Assembly: GCF_001293525.1 (NCBI RefSeq)
Contig: NZ_BBYR01000039.1
Coordinates: forward strand, 1 to 64,000
Length of the DNA: 64,000 bases
Direction of reading: 5' to 3'
Source: Pseudideonella sakaiensis
GTDB taxonomy: Bacteria; Pseudomonadota; Gammaproteobacteria; Burkholderiales; Burkholderiaceae_C
In this document: one piece after another, positions 9,284 through 17,483 of the stretch
Layout of the letters: each line of letters begins with the position of its first letter
Numbering within the stretch: position 1 is the first letter of the stretch
The notes under the pieces: model-generated
The model's database searches: none
The model's input: the letters and a program-made list of their open reading frames with translations, nothing else
Told to the model about the DNA's origin: nothing
Program-made: the position numbers and the translations under genes

Positions 9284-9332
9284 CTTGCAGCCCCCGCAGC
9301 GGGGTGCTGACGGAGGGCGCCGTTTTGTTTTT
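9273..9332 (+). terminator. Leader attenuator terminator upstream of nrtA
   Basis: AACGGCGTCCTC (9273-9284) pairs with GAGGGCGCCGTT (9313-9324) over 12 pairs, including one U-G. An inner arm follows: CAGC at 9288-9291 with GCTG at 9306-9309, then CCCC with GGGG and one bulged T. The stem runs into TTTTGTTTTT (9323-9332). It lies 31 bases before the nrtA start codon. Confidence 0.9.
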
Positions 9333-9363
9333 CGTCCCTCCGTTTCCTTCTCAGGAGCTCCCG

Positions 9364-10668
9364 ATGTCCGAACGTCGTTCCCTCCCGCCCGCGCTGACGC
9401 GCCGCACGCTGACCCAGGCCGCCGCGCTCGGCGGCGCGGCCCTGGCCACGGGCCTGGCCCCGCGCAGCGCCCGCGCCGCGGGCAAGCCCGAGACCACGAA
9501 GGCCAAGCTCGGCTTCATCGCGCTGACCGACGCGGCGCCGCTGTTCGTGGCCGACGAGAAGGGCTTCTTCAAGAAGCACGGCATGACCGAGGTCGAGGTG
9601 CTCAAGCAGTCGTCCTGGGGCACGACGCGCGACAACCTCGTGCTCGGCTCGGGCAGCGGCGGCATCGACGGCGCGCACATCCTCACGCCGATGCCCTACC
9701 TGATCTCCACCGGCACCACCACGGCCAACAACGTGCCGGTGCCGATGTTCATCCTGGCGCGGCTCAACCTCGGCGGCCAGTGCATCTCGGTGGGCAAGGA
9801 GTACGCGGACCTGAAGGTCGGCACCGACACCAGCGCCTTCAAGCGCGCGCTGGCCGCCAAGGCCGCGAAGGGCACCCCGGTGAAGGCGGCGATGACCTTC
9901 CCGGGCGGCACCCACGACATGTGGATCCGCTACTGGCTGGCCGCCGGCGGCATCGACCCGAACAAGGACATCGCCACCATCGTGGTGCCGCCGGCGCAGA
10001 TGGTGGCCAACATGAAGGTGGGCAGCATGGACACCTTCTGCGTCTGCGAGCCGTGGAACCGACAGCTGATCAACCAGGGCATCGGCTACACCGCGGTGAC
10101 CACCAGCGAGCTGTGGCACAACCACCCCGAGAAGGCCTTCGCGATGCGGGCCGACTGGGTGAACGCGAACCCGAACGCCACCCAGGCGCTGCTGCGTGCG
10201 GTGATGGAGGCCCAGGTGTGGTGCGAGAACCCGGCCAACCGCGAGGAGGTGGCCCGCATCTGCTCGCAGCGCAAGTGGATCAACGCGCCCGTCGAGGACA
10301 TCGTCGACCGCCTGAAGGGCGACTTCGACTACGGCACCGGCCGCGTGGTGAAGAACAGCCCGCAGCAGATGCGCTACTGGAAGGACCAGGCCTCCTACCC
10401 CTTCCAGAGCCACGACCTGTGGTTCCTGACCGAGAACATCCGCTGGGGCTACCTGCCGGAGAACTTCGACAGCGCCGGCTGGATCCGCAAGGTCAACCGC
10501 GAGGACCTCTGGCGCGCCGCCGCGAAGGACCTGGGCGTCGCGGCCGCGGACATCCCCGGCTCGCCGTCGCGCGGCGTCGAGCGCTTCTTCGACGGCAAGG
10601 TCTTCGACCCCGCCAAGCCGAAGGCCTACCTCGACAGCCTGGCCATCAAGGCCATGCGCTCGGCCTGA
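9364..10668 (+). CDS. nrtA: Nitrate ABC transporter substrate-binding protein (NrtA/NasF family)
   Basis: A 434-residue protein that begins with a twin-arginine-type signal (TRRTLTQ near residues 12-18, then a hydrophobic Ala/Gly segment ending about residue 38). The mature part matches the nitrate/bicarbonate-binding NrtA/CmpA family: KLGFIALTDAAPLFVADEKGFF, SGGIDGAHILTPMPY and FPGGTHDMWIRYWLAAGG. It captures nitrate in the periplasm for the NrtB-NrtD importer. AGGAG lies 6 bases before the ATG. It is the first gene of nrtA-nrtB-nrtD and sits behind the ANTAR leader. Confidence 0.93.
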   Translation: MSERRSLPPALTRRTLTQAAALGGAALATGLAPRSARAAGKPETTKAKLGFIALTDAAPLFVADEKGFFKKHGMTEVEVLKQSSWGTTRDNLVLGSGSGGIDGAHILTPMPYLISTGTTTANNVPVPMFILARLNLGGQCISVGKEYADLKVGTDTSAFKRALAAKAAKGTPVKAAMTFPGGTHDMWIRYWLAAGGIDPNKDIATIVVPPAQMVANMKVGSMDTFCVCEPWNRQLINQGIGYTAVTTSELWHNHPEKAFAMRADWVNANPNATQALLRAVMEAQVWCENPANREEVARICSQRKWINAPVEDIVDRLKGDFDYGTGRVVKNSPQQMRYWKDQASYPFQSHDLWFLTENIRWGYLPENFDSAGWIRKVNREDLWRAAAKDLGVAAADIPGSPSRGVERFFDGKVFDPAKPKAYLDSLAIKAMRSA

Positions 10669-10687
10669 CCCCACCCGGAGACCCGCG

Positions 10688-11557
10688 ATGAGCACCATTC
10701 CCCTGAGCGAGGGCGCGCCGGTACCGGCGCGCCGCGCCGCGCCGGCGCTGCAGTGGCCCGGGCGCGCACTCGGCCTGCTGCGGGCCGTGGCGCTGCGCCT
10801 GCTGCCGCCGCTGCTGATCCTGGCCCTGCTGCTGACCGTCTGGGAGCTGCTGTGCGCGCGCCCCGGCGCGGCGCTGCCCGCGCCCAGCCGCGTGCTGCAG
10901 GACACCTGGGAACTGATCATTCACCCCTTCGCCGACAACGGCGGCAACGACAAGGGCCTGGGCTGGCAGCTGCTGGCCAGCCTGCAGCGCGTGGCGCTCG
11001 GCTACGCGCTGGCCGCCGTCGCCGGCATCGCGCTGGGCGTGCTGGTGGGCCAGTCGACCTGGGCCCAGCGCGGGCTCGATCCGCTGTTCCAGGTGCTGCG
11101 CACGGTGCCGCCGCTGGCCTGGCTGCCGATCTCGCTGGCCGGCTTCCAGCAGGGGCATCCGTCGGCCATCTTCGTGATCTTCATCACCGCGGTCTGGCCG
11201 ATCGTGATCAACACCTCGGTGGGCATCCGCAACATCCCGCAGGACTACCGCAACGTGGCGCGCGTGATCCGGCTCAACGGCGTGGAGTACTTCTGGAAGA
11301 TCATGCTGCCGGCCGCGGCGCCCTACATCTTCTCGGGCCTGCGCATCGGCGTGGGCCTGTCGTGGCTGGCGATCGTCGCGGCGGAGATGCTGATCGGCGG
11401 CGTCGGCATCGGCTTCTTCATCTGGGATGCGTGGAATTCCTCGCGCATCAGCGACATCATCCTGGCGCTGGTCTACGTCGGACTGGTCGGCTTCGTGCTG
11501 GACCGGCTGGTCGCGTGGATCGGCCGCCTGGTCACCCGCGGCACCGCCGCCGGCTGA
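10688..11557 (+). CDS. nrtB: Nitrate ABC transporter permease
   Basis: A 289-residue inner-membrane protein of the BPD-type permease family, with about six hydrophobic segments. The EAA loop region that contacts the ATPase is visible around residues 195-215 (NVARVIRLNGVEYFWKIMLPAAAPYIF). Other family blocks are LRTVPPLAWLPISL and GLSWLAIVAAEML. It starts 19 bases after nrtA and ends 13 bases before nrtD, so the three are one operon. It forms the channel for nitrate uptake. Confidence 0.92.
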   Translation: MSTIPLSEGAPVPARRAAPALQWPGRALGLLRAVALRLLPPLLILALLLTVWELLCARPGAALPAPSRVLQDTWELIIHPFADNGGNDKGLGWQLLASLQRVALGYALAAVAGIALGVLVGQSTWAQRGLDPLFQVLRTVPPLAWLPISLAGFQQGHPSAIFVIFITAVWPIVINTSVGIRNIPQDYRNVARVIRLNGVEYFWKIMLPAAAPYIFSGLRIGVGLSWLAIVAAEMLIGGVGIGFFIWDAWNSSRISDIILALVYVGLVGFVLDRLVAWIGRLVTRGTAAG

Positions 11558-11570
11558 ACGGAGCACCCCC

Positions 11571-12407
11571 ATGGCCTACCTCCATGTCTCGGGCGTCGAC
11601 ATGCGCTTCACGCGCGACGGCCAGACCCATCCCGTGCTCGCGGGCATCGACCTGCAGGTCGAGCGCGGCGAGTTCATCGCGCTGATCGGCCACTCCGGCT
11701 GCGGCAAGTCGACGGTGCTGAACATCGTCGCGGGGCTGCTGCAGCCCAGCTCCGGCGGGGTCATCCTCGACGGCCGCGAGGTCGCGGCGCCGGGGCCGGA
11801 CCGCGCGGTGGTGTTCCAGAACCACTCGCTGCTGCCCTGGCTGACCGTCTACCAGAACGTCGAGATCGCGGTCGACAAGGTGTTCCGCGACACCCGCAGC
11901 AAGGCCGAGCGGCGCGACTGGGTGCTGCATTCGCTCGAGATGGTCAACATGGGCCATGCGCTGCAGCGGCTGCCGTCGGAGATCTCCGGCGGCATGAAGC
12001 AGCGCGTGGGCATCGCGCGGGCGCTCGCGATGGAGCCGAAGGTGCTGCTGCTCGACGAGCCCTTCGGCGCGCTCGATGCGCTGACGCGCGCCCACCTGCA
12101 GGACGAGGTGATGCGCATCCAGGCCGAGCTGCACAACACGGTGCTGATGATCACCCACGACGTCGACGAGGCCGTGCTGCTGTCGGACCGCATCGTGATG
12201 ATGACCAACGGCCCGGCGGCGACCATCGGCCAGGTGCTCGCCGTCGACCTGCCGCGGCCGCGCGACCGCATCGCGCTGGCCGACGACGCGACCTACAACC
12301 ACTGCCGGCACGAGGTGCTCAGCTTCCTGTACGAGAAGCAGCGCAAGGTCGAGCCGCTGCGGGCACGGCCGGCGCCGGCGCCCGCGCGGCAGAAGACCGC
12401 GGCCTGA
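11571..12407 (+). CDS. nrtD: Nitrate ABC transporter ATP-binding protein
   Basis: A 278-residue ABC ATPase. Walker A is GHSGCGKST (40-48), the Q-loop FQNHSLLPW falls near 82-90, the signature is ISGGMKQR (138-145) and Walker B is VLLLDEP (158-164) followed by FGALDALTR. The sequence is closest to the single-domain NrtD/NasD type; it lacks the fused binding-protein domain of NrtC. ATG 11571 was chosen because the in-frame extension from 11427 lies inside nrtB. It powers nitrate import and is the last gene of the unit. Confidence 0.92.
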   Translation: MAYLHVSGVDMRFTRDGQTHPVLAGIDLQVERGEFIALIGHSGCGKSTVLNIVAGLLQPSSGGVILDGREVAAPGPDRAVVFQNHSLLPWLTVYQNVEIAVDKVFRDTRSKAERRDWVLHSLEMVNMGHALQRLPSEISGGMKQRVGIARALAMEPKVLLLDEPFGALDALTRAHLQDEVMRIQAELHNTVLMITHDVDEAVLLSDRIVMMTNGPAATIGQVLAVDLPRPRDRIALADDATYNHCRHEVLSFLYEKQRKVEPLRARPAPAPARQKTAA

Positions 12408-12493
12408 GCGGGCCCGCGGCCCGGCCGACCGCCCGCGCGGTGGCCGGCCGCGCAGGGCCGCTGCGTGGCGCGGCCGCGCTGCGACAATGCCGC

Positions 12494-13105
12494 ATGGCCG
12501 GCCCCACCCCCGACTTCTGGCAGCAGCGCTTCGAGACCCGGCAGACCGGCTGGGACCGCGGCGCCCCGAGCCCGCAGCTGCTCGCCTGGCTCGACGCCGG
12601 CGTCCTCGCCCCCTGCCGCATCGCGGTGCCCGGCTGCGGCCAGGGTTGGGAGGTGGTCGAGCTGGCGCGCCGGGGCTTCGAGGTGGTCGGGCTCGACTAC
12701 ACGCCCGCGGCCGTCGAGGCCGCGCGCGCCCGCGTGGCCGCCGCCGGCGTGCGCGCCGAGCTCATCCAGGCCGACGTGCTGGCGCATGCGCCGGCCGCTG
12801 CCTACGACGCGGTCTACGAGCAGACCTGCCTGTGCGCGCTGCACCCGGACCACTGGGTCGCCTACGCGGCGCAGCTGCACGCCTGGCTGCGGCCCGGCGG
12901 CATGCTGTGGCTGCTGGCGATGCAGGCGCCGCGGCCGGCCACGCTGGGCGAGGGCCGGCTCGAGGGGCCGCCCTACCACTGCGACATGCATGCGGTACGC
13001 GCGCTGCTGCCCGAGCCGGCCTGGGCCTGGCCGCGCCCGCCCTATCCGCAGGTGCCGCACCCGAGCGGCTGGCACGAGTTCGCCGTGCCGCTGCAGCGGC
13101 GCTGA
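12494..13105 (+). CDS. Thiopurine S-methyltransferase-like SAM methyltransferase
   Basis: A 203-residue class I SAM-dependent methyltransferase. It opens with PDFWQQRFETRQTGWDRG, which is typical of the TPMT/methyl halide transferase family. The SAM motif is VPGCGQGWEVVELARRGFEV, followed by GLDYTPAAV with the acidic ribose-binding residue. The block VYEQTCLCALHP also fits the family. Substrates in bacteria can be thiols, selenium or tellurium oxyanions, or halides; nothing here decides. A GACAAT hexamer ends 5 bases before the ATG and there is no Shine-Dalgarno, so the mRNA may be leaderless. Confidence 0.75.
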   Translation: MAGPTPDFWQQRFETRQTGWDRGAPSPQLLAWLDAGVLAPCRIAVPGCGQGWEVVELARRGFEVVGLDYTPAAVEAARARVAAAGVRAELIQADVLAHAPAAAYDAVYEQTCLCALHPDHWVAYAAQLHAWLRPGGMLWLLAMQAPRPATLGEGRLEGPPYHCDMHAVRALLPEPAWAWPRPPYPQVPHPSGWHEFAVPLQRR

Positions 13106-13132
13106 GCCGGCGCGCGGCGGCGCCGCGGCCCT

Positions 13133-13160
13133 GGGCATGGGCATGGGCATGGGCATGGGC
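13133..13160 (+). repeat. GGGCAT hexanucleotide microsatellite
   Basis: Four full copies of GGGCAT and a partial fifth lie in the gap between the methyltransferase gene and the small SpoIIAA-like gene. The repeat is not inside a likely gene. A perfect 12-base palindrome, CCGGACGTCCGG, lies at 13186-13197 between it and the next gene. Confidence 0.9.
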
Positions 13161-13243
13161 CGTGCAGCGTCGGCTTCGGGAAGATCCGGACGTCCGGCGC
13201 CCAGGGAGGCGCTTCGATAATCGGTCGCGAACGGACGCCTGCG

Positions 13244-13618
13244 ATGCCTTACGAACTGACCTGGGAACCCGAGGGGGTGATGCGCCGCTACCACGGCGAC
13301 GTCACCGTGCACGAGCGGCGCCGCTCGCTCGAAGCGATCTGCGGCGACCGCCGCTTCGACGACCTGCGCTACGCGATCACCGACTACCTCGCCGTCGGCC
13401 ACTACGAGGCCAGCGAGGACGCGACGATGGAGATCGCCGCGCTGCACGTTGCGCCGCTGGTGACCAACCCGCGGCTGGTGATCGCCGCCGTCGCGGTGCG
13501 GGACGACGTCGTCGCCCACATCCGGCAGCTCATGGCGCTGGGCTGGCTGCGGGCCCCGTACCGCCTCTTCGACCGGCTGGACGAGGCCCGCGCCTGGGTG
13601 AGCGACCCGCTGCGCTGA
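13244..13618 (+). CDS. Small SpoIIAA/STAS-like protein
   Basis: A 124-residue soluble protein with no signal peptide or membrane segment. The layout (YELTWEPEGV at the start, then YAITDYLAVGHYE in the middle and RLFDRLDEARAWV at the end) resembles small SpoIIAA/STAS-fold proteins found alone in proteobacteria. The function is unknown. GATAAT at 13214-13219 may be its -10 element, which would give a leader of about 18 bases. The gene is convergent with the DUF924 gene. Confidence 0.6.
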   Translation: MPYELTWEPEGVMRRYHGDVTVHERRRSLEAICGDRRFDDLRYAITDYLAVGHYEASEDATMEIAALHVAPLVTNPRLVIAAVAVRDDVVAHIRQLMALGWLRAPYRLFDRLDEARAWVSDPLR

Positions 13619-13643
13619 CGGGCCTGCGCGCCGCGCGCGCCTG

Positions 13644-14261
13644 CTAGAAGCGCGAGCCCGGCTGCTCGAGGAAGGCCAGCTCTTCCGGCGTGGACGCGCG
13701 GCCGAGCACCGCGTTGCGGTGCGGGTAGCGGCCGAAGCGCTCGACGATGGCCTGGTGGCGCCGCTGGGCGTCGAGGTTCGCCGGCAGGCCGAGCGCGGTG
13801 TACAGGCGCAGCGCCTCCTGGTGCACCCGGCGCGACTCGCTGTGCATGTACGGCAGGTAGAGGAAGGCGCGCTGCGGCGGCGGCAGCGCCTGGTCGTGGC
13901 CGCCGGCCACCGCCTCCTGGGCCAGCACCAGCGCCGCCGCGTCGTTCGCCCAGGCGCCGGGCGTGCCGCGGCGGACGTTGCGCGAGAACTGGTCGAGCAC
14001 CAGCACCTCGGCCAGGCGGCCGCGCGGGCTGCGGCGCCAGGCCCAGGCCTCGCCGCGGCCGGCGGCCTCCAGCAGCGCGCCGAAGCGCGCACCGATGGCC
14101 TGGTCGAACGCGGGATCGACGGCCCACCACTGCGCCGGCAGCGTCTCCTCGAACCAGAAGCGCAGCACCTCGTCGATGGCCGCCGGATCGACGGGATCGA
14201 CCGGGTCCGGCGTCGGCACGGTGCGGCCGCGCGGCGGCGTCTCGTCGGCAGGCATAGGCAT
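13644..14261 (-). CDS. DUF924 family protein
   Basis: A 205-residue protein with the DUF924 hallmarks: EVLRFWFEE near the N-terminus, QWWAVDPAFD, the block EVLVLDQFSRNVRRGTP, and LPYMHSESRRVHQEA with conserved His and Glu residues. It is predicted to be all-helical (TPR-like) and cytoplasmic; its biochemical role is unknown. Two in-frame ATGs (14261 and 14255) are possible. It lies 11 bases downstream of the crotonase gene in the same orientation, so the two are probably co-transcribed. Confidence 0.82.
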   Translation of the reverse strand: MPMPADETPPRGRTVPTPDPVDPVDPAAIDEVLRFWFEETLPAQWWAVDPAFDQAIGARFGALLEAAGRGEAWAWRRSPRGRLAEVLVLDQFSRNVRRGTPGAWANDAAALVLAQEAVAGGHDQALPPPQRAFLYLPYMHSESRRVHQEALRLYTALGLPANLDAQRRHQAIVERFGRYPHRNAVLGRASTPEELAFLEQPGSRF

Positions 14262-14272
14262 GGCCGGCGCCC

Positions 14273-15115
14273 TCAATCGCGGAACACCGGGGGCCGGCGC
14301 GCCAGCCCGGCGCGCACCGCCTCGGCCTGGTTCGGCGAGCCGATCAGGGCCTGCTGCTCGCGCGCTTCGGCCAGCAGGATGTCCGCGGGCGCGGCCGCCG
14401 GCAGCAGGCCCATCAGCCGCTTGCCGGCCCGCACCGCGTCGGGGCTCTGCGCGGCGATGCGCTGCGCGAGCGCCCGGGCGTCGGCCAGCGGGTCGGCGCA
14501 CAGGCGCGTCGCCAGGCCGAACTCCACCGCCTCCGCGCCCTCGAGCACGCGGCCGGTGTAGACCAGCTCGCGCAGCCGGTCCGTGCGCACCAGGCCGGCC
14601 AGCAGCGCGCAGCCGGCCATGTCCGGCACCAGGCCCCACTGGATCTCCATCACGCTGAAGCGCGTGTCGGCGGTCGTCAGGCGCAGGTCCGCGCCGAGCG
14701 CGATCTGCAGGCCGCCGCCGAAGGCCACGCCGTGCACCGCCGCGACCACCGGCACGGCGAGCTCGCGCCAGCCCCAGGCCACCTGCTGGTAGGCGTTCGC
14801 CAGGCCGTGGGTACGCTGCAGCAGGTCGCTCGGCGGCGGCACGCCGGCCTCGGCCGGCGGCAGCCCGCCCGGCTCCGTCATGCGGGCGAAGCTCGCCATG
14901 TCGAGGCCGGCGCAGAAGGCCCGCCCCTCGCCGTGCAGCACCACCGCGCGCAGGCCGGGCGTCGCGCCGAGCCGCGCGATCGTGGCATGGATCGCGGCGA
15001 ACATCGCCGGATCGAGGGCATTCATCTTCGCGGGTCGGGCCAGCACGACCTCGGCGACGCCCTGGGCGTCGATCGTGCAGCGCACCCGCTCGTCGGCGGG
15101 ATCGTGGGGGCTCAT
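14273..15115 (-). CDS. Enoyl-CoA hydratase/isomerase family protein (crotonase)
   Basis: A 280-residue crotonase. The first oxyanion-hole block is GEGRAFCAGLDM and the second is VAFGGGLQIALGADLRL. The following block MEIQWGLVPDMAG has Asp where many hydratases have a catalytic Glu, so the exact reaction (hydration, isomerisation or other) is uncertain. It acts on acyl-CoA esters in the cytoplasm, for example in fatty-acid or aromatic breakdown. ATG 15115 was preferred to an in-frame GTG six bases upstream. Confidence 0.85.
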   Translation of the reverse strand: MSPHDPADERVRCTIDAQGVAEVVLARPAKMNALDPAMFAAIHATIARLGATPGLRAVVLHGEGRAFCAGLDMASFARMTEPGGLPPAEAGVPPPSDLLQRTHGLANAYQQVAWGWRELAVPVVAAVHGVAFGGGLQIALGADLRLTTADTRFSVMEIQWGLVPDMAGCALLAGLVRTDRLRELVYTGRVLEGAEAVEFGLATRLCADPLADARALAQRIAAQSPDAVRAGKRLMGLLPAAAPADILLAEAREQQALIGSPNQAEAVRAGLARRPPVFRD

Positions 15116-15213
15116 GGGCACCTCGGTTCAGCGCCCGCCGGCAGCGCCTGCCTGCGGCCGGAGGGGCGGATGGGGGGTCGGAGGGGCAGGCGTCGGGCCG
15201 ACCGGGGACGGGG

Positions 15214-15492
15214 TCAGCGCCCCGCCGAGGCGAACCGGGCGCGCGAGCGCTCGCGGGCACGCGCGGCCTCGGTCTCGCGGTCGCGCGGCGGCGCCGCGGT
15301 GACCAGCGTGCCGATCAGCGCCCGGGCCGACGCGGCCACCTCGTCGACGGCGCAGTCGAAGGCCGCGCGGTTGGCCTGCGACGGGACCGCGAAGCCGCTG
15401 AGCTTGCGCACGAACTGCAGCGAGGCATCGCGGATCTCCAGCTCGGTGGCCGGCGGCTCGAAGTTGAACAGCGTGCGGATGTTGCGGCACAT
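15214..15492 (-). CDS. DUF2277 family protein
   Basis: A 92-residue protein that begins MCRNIRTLFNFEPPAT, the well-conserved opening of DUF2277. The Cys and the N-E-P-P block are intact. The C-terminal 25 residues are Arg/Ala/Glu-rich. It is predicted to be cytoplasmic, and the function is unknown. The ATG at 15492 matches the family start, and the longer frame upstream is antisense to the DUF1345 gene. It is divergent from that gene, with 93 bases between the two starts. Confidence 0.82.
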   Translation of the reverse strand: MCRNIRTLFNFEPPATELEIRDASLQFVRKLSGFAVPSQANRAAFDCAVDEVAASARALIGTLVTAAPPRDRETEAARARERSRARFASAGR

Positions 15493-15585
15493 GGGCAGGC
15501 CCTCGGCAAGGTTCGCGGCGCGGCAGCGGCGAGCGCTGCGGCCGCAACGCCCGCCGGCATACTGGCAGGCGATGCGGAGTCTGCC

Positions 15586-16233
15586 ATGTTCGATGCCCTG
15601 AGGGCCCGGCTCGGTCGCCACGTGGCGCCGCCGCGCTTCCTGCTGTTCGCGCTGGTGCTGCTGCTGGGCGGCCTGGTCACGCACGGGCGCAGCGGCGACG
15701 CGCGCCTGTCGCTGCTGGTCGGCTTCGACCTGGCCGCGCTGGTTTTCCTCGGCCTGGTGGCCCCGCTGCTGGACGACGACACCCACCGGATGCGCCAGAC
15801 CGCCGAGGCCAACGACGCGAACCGCCCGGCCCTGCTGGGGCTGACCGTGCTGCTCTCGACGGTGATCCTGATCGCGGTGGGCACGCTGGTCGCCGGCCGG
15901 GCGCCGGGTGGCTGGGAAGGGCCGGCGCTGATCGTCGCGACGCTGCTGCTGGCCTGGCTGTTCGCCAACACGGTGTTCGCGCTGCACTACGCCCACCTCT
16001 ACTACCTGCCGGGGCGCGACGGCGACCGCGGCGGCCTGGACTTCCCGGACCCGGAGCCGGGCTACTGGGACTTCCTCTACTTCAGCTTCACGCTCGGCAT
16101 GACCTTCCAGACCTCGGACATCGCGATCCGCGACCGCGGCCTGCGCAAGCTCGTGCTGGTCCACTGCATCGCCGCCTTCGTCTTCAACATGGGGGTGCTG
16201 GCCTTCACGGTGAACACGCTGGGCGGGCGCTGA
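15586..16233 (+). CDS. DUF1345 family membrane protein
   Basis: A 215-residue inner-membrane protein with about five hydrophobic segments. The family block YFSFTLGMTFQTSDIAI (about residues 165-181) is clear, as is the charged DDDTHRMRQTAEAND loop after the second segment. The function is unknown. The gene is divergent from DUF2277 and convergent with the following lipoprotein gene, whose stop is 13 bases away. Confidence 0.82.
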   Translation: MFDALRARLGRHVAPPRFLLFALVLLLGGLVTHGRSGDARLSLLVGFDLAALVFLGLVAPLLDDDTHRMRQTAEANDANRPALLGLTVLLSTVILIAVGTLVAGRAPGGWEGPALIVATLLLAWLFANTVFALHYAHLYYLPGRDGDRGGLDFPDPEPGYWDFLYFSFTLGMTFQTSDIAIRDRGLRKLVLVHCIAAFVFNMGVLAFTVNTLGGR

Positions 16234-16246
16234 AGCCGCCCGGCCC

Positions 16247-17236
16247 TCACTGCTGGTGGCAGGCCATGCAGGCGACGCGGGTCTGGATCATCATCCGCTG
16301 CTCGTCCGCACCGGCCGGGCCGGTCGGTGCGCGGAAGGCCGCCACGTTGCGCGGCGCATCCTCGATGCGGCGCTCCAGCAGCGCGCGGTGTTTCCATTCG
16401 CCGTAGGTGGGCGAGTGGCGGGCGTTGGCATAGATGACGCGCGCGGTCTCCACCTCGCCGGCCTTCACCAGCATGTCGCCCATGTTGAGGAAGAAGCCCT
16501 CCACGTTGTGCGGCGCGATCCACGAGTTCCAGCAGACGCGCTGCGGGCCGGTGGTGGTGGCGCGCGCCATGTAGCGGCCGAAGTCCGGCGCACGCCGGTC
16601 CACCGGCTCGCCGGCGCAGAGGTCCATCGTGCGCCACTGCATCTCCAGGCCTTCCTTGAAGCGCGGCGAGTCGGCCGGCAGCCGCGAGACGGAGTAGCCC
16701 ACCGTGAAGAGGTTGAACTCCGGCCAGGCGGCCACGCTGTCCATCAGCGTGAAGTGGCCGCGGCGCGTCAGCGCCTCGTCACGGTGGATGGCGCCTTCGG
16801 CCAGCAGCGCCGAGCCGAGGAAGCCCTGGAAGCGGGCCTCGCCGGGCTGCAGGCGCACCGCCTCCTCGAAGTACTTGCGCGCCATCACCGCATCGACGGT
16901 GATCGTCGCCGGCACCTGGGCCAGGCGGCTGCTCTCGGCCAGGCGCCAGATGTGCAGCCAGCCGGCATGGGCGGCCGTCAGCGCATCGCCCGGGTCCTGC
17001 AGGTAGGCGGCCGTCTGCAGTTCGAGGGCGCGGCCGATGTCCTCGTAGCGGCCGCCGTGCAGCGTCTGCCAGAACAGCGCGTCGGCCTGCGCGGCCAGCG
17101 GGCTGCGGGTGGCGCTGGCCGCCTTCGGCGGCGCGGTCGCGACGGCCACGGCCGCGCAGCCGCCGAGGCCGAGCAGCGTCGCGGCCGCGGTGGCCAGCGC
17201 GAGGGACCGGGGGAAGGAACGGAGGAAGGGGCGCAT
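16247..17236 (-). CDS. Exported lipoprotein with a C-terminal CxxCH motif
   Basis: A 329-residue protein with a signal peptide and lipobox LGLGGC (Cys27). The middle is helical and TPR-like (LFWQTLHGGRYEDIGRALELQ, ARKYFEEAVRLQPGEARFQG). It ends in CMACHQQ, with C323, C326 and H327 forming a CxxCH that could attach one c-type heme. That is an unusual place for a heme site. The protein should sit on a membrane facing the periplasm. The function is unknown. The start at 17236 gives a classical signal peptide; the frame upstream is antisense and low-complexity. Confidence 0.7.
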   Translation of the reverse strand: MRPFLRSFPRSLALATAAATLLGLGGCAAVAVATAPPKAASATRSPLAAQADALFWQTLHGGRYEDIGRALELQTAAYLQDPGDALTAAHAGWLHIWRLAESSRLAQVPATITVDAVMARKYFEEAVRLQPGEARFQGFLGSALLAEGAIHRDEALTRRGHFTLMDSVAAWPEFNLFTVGYSVSRLPADSPRFKEGLEMQWRTMDLCAGEPVDRRAPDFGRYMARATTTGPQRVCWNSWIAPHNVEGFFLNMGDMLVKAGEVETARVIYANARHSPTYGEWKHRALLERRIEDAPRNVAAFRAPTGPAGADEQRMMIQTRVACMACHQQ

Positions 17237-17483
17237 CGGGGGCTCCGGGGGTGGGGTTCGGGCGCAGTCTCGGCAGGCCGCGCGCGCGCCGCCAGCCCGC
17301 TGCGATGAAACGACGGGCCCGGGCGCGAGATGCGCGCGGCGCGGCGCGAGGCGCGAGGCGCGAGAAGCGAGGCGCAGCACGCGAAGCGCGCGCGCCGACG
17401 CGCAGCGGGCGGACCGCCGCGCGGCCCGCGGCCCGCAGCGGCAGGCGCGCGCGAACGCGCGGACACGCCGGCCCGCCGCCGCG

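Noticed and set aside
13106-13243. A gene across the GGGCAT repeat
   Set aside because: No frame there has a start, ribosome-binding site or family similarity.
17237-17483. Small gene or RNA in the gap before tctC
   Set aside because: The region is low-complexity GCG/GAGGC repeats with no good start site or stable terminator.
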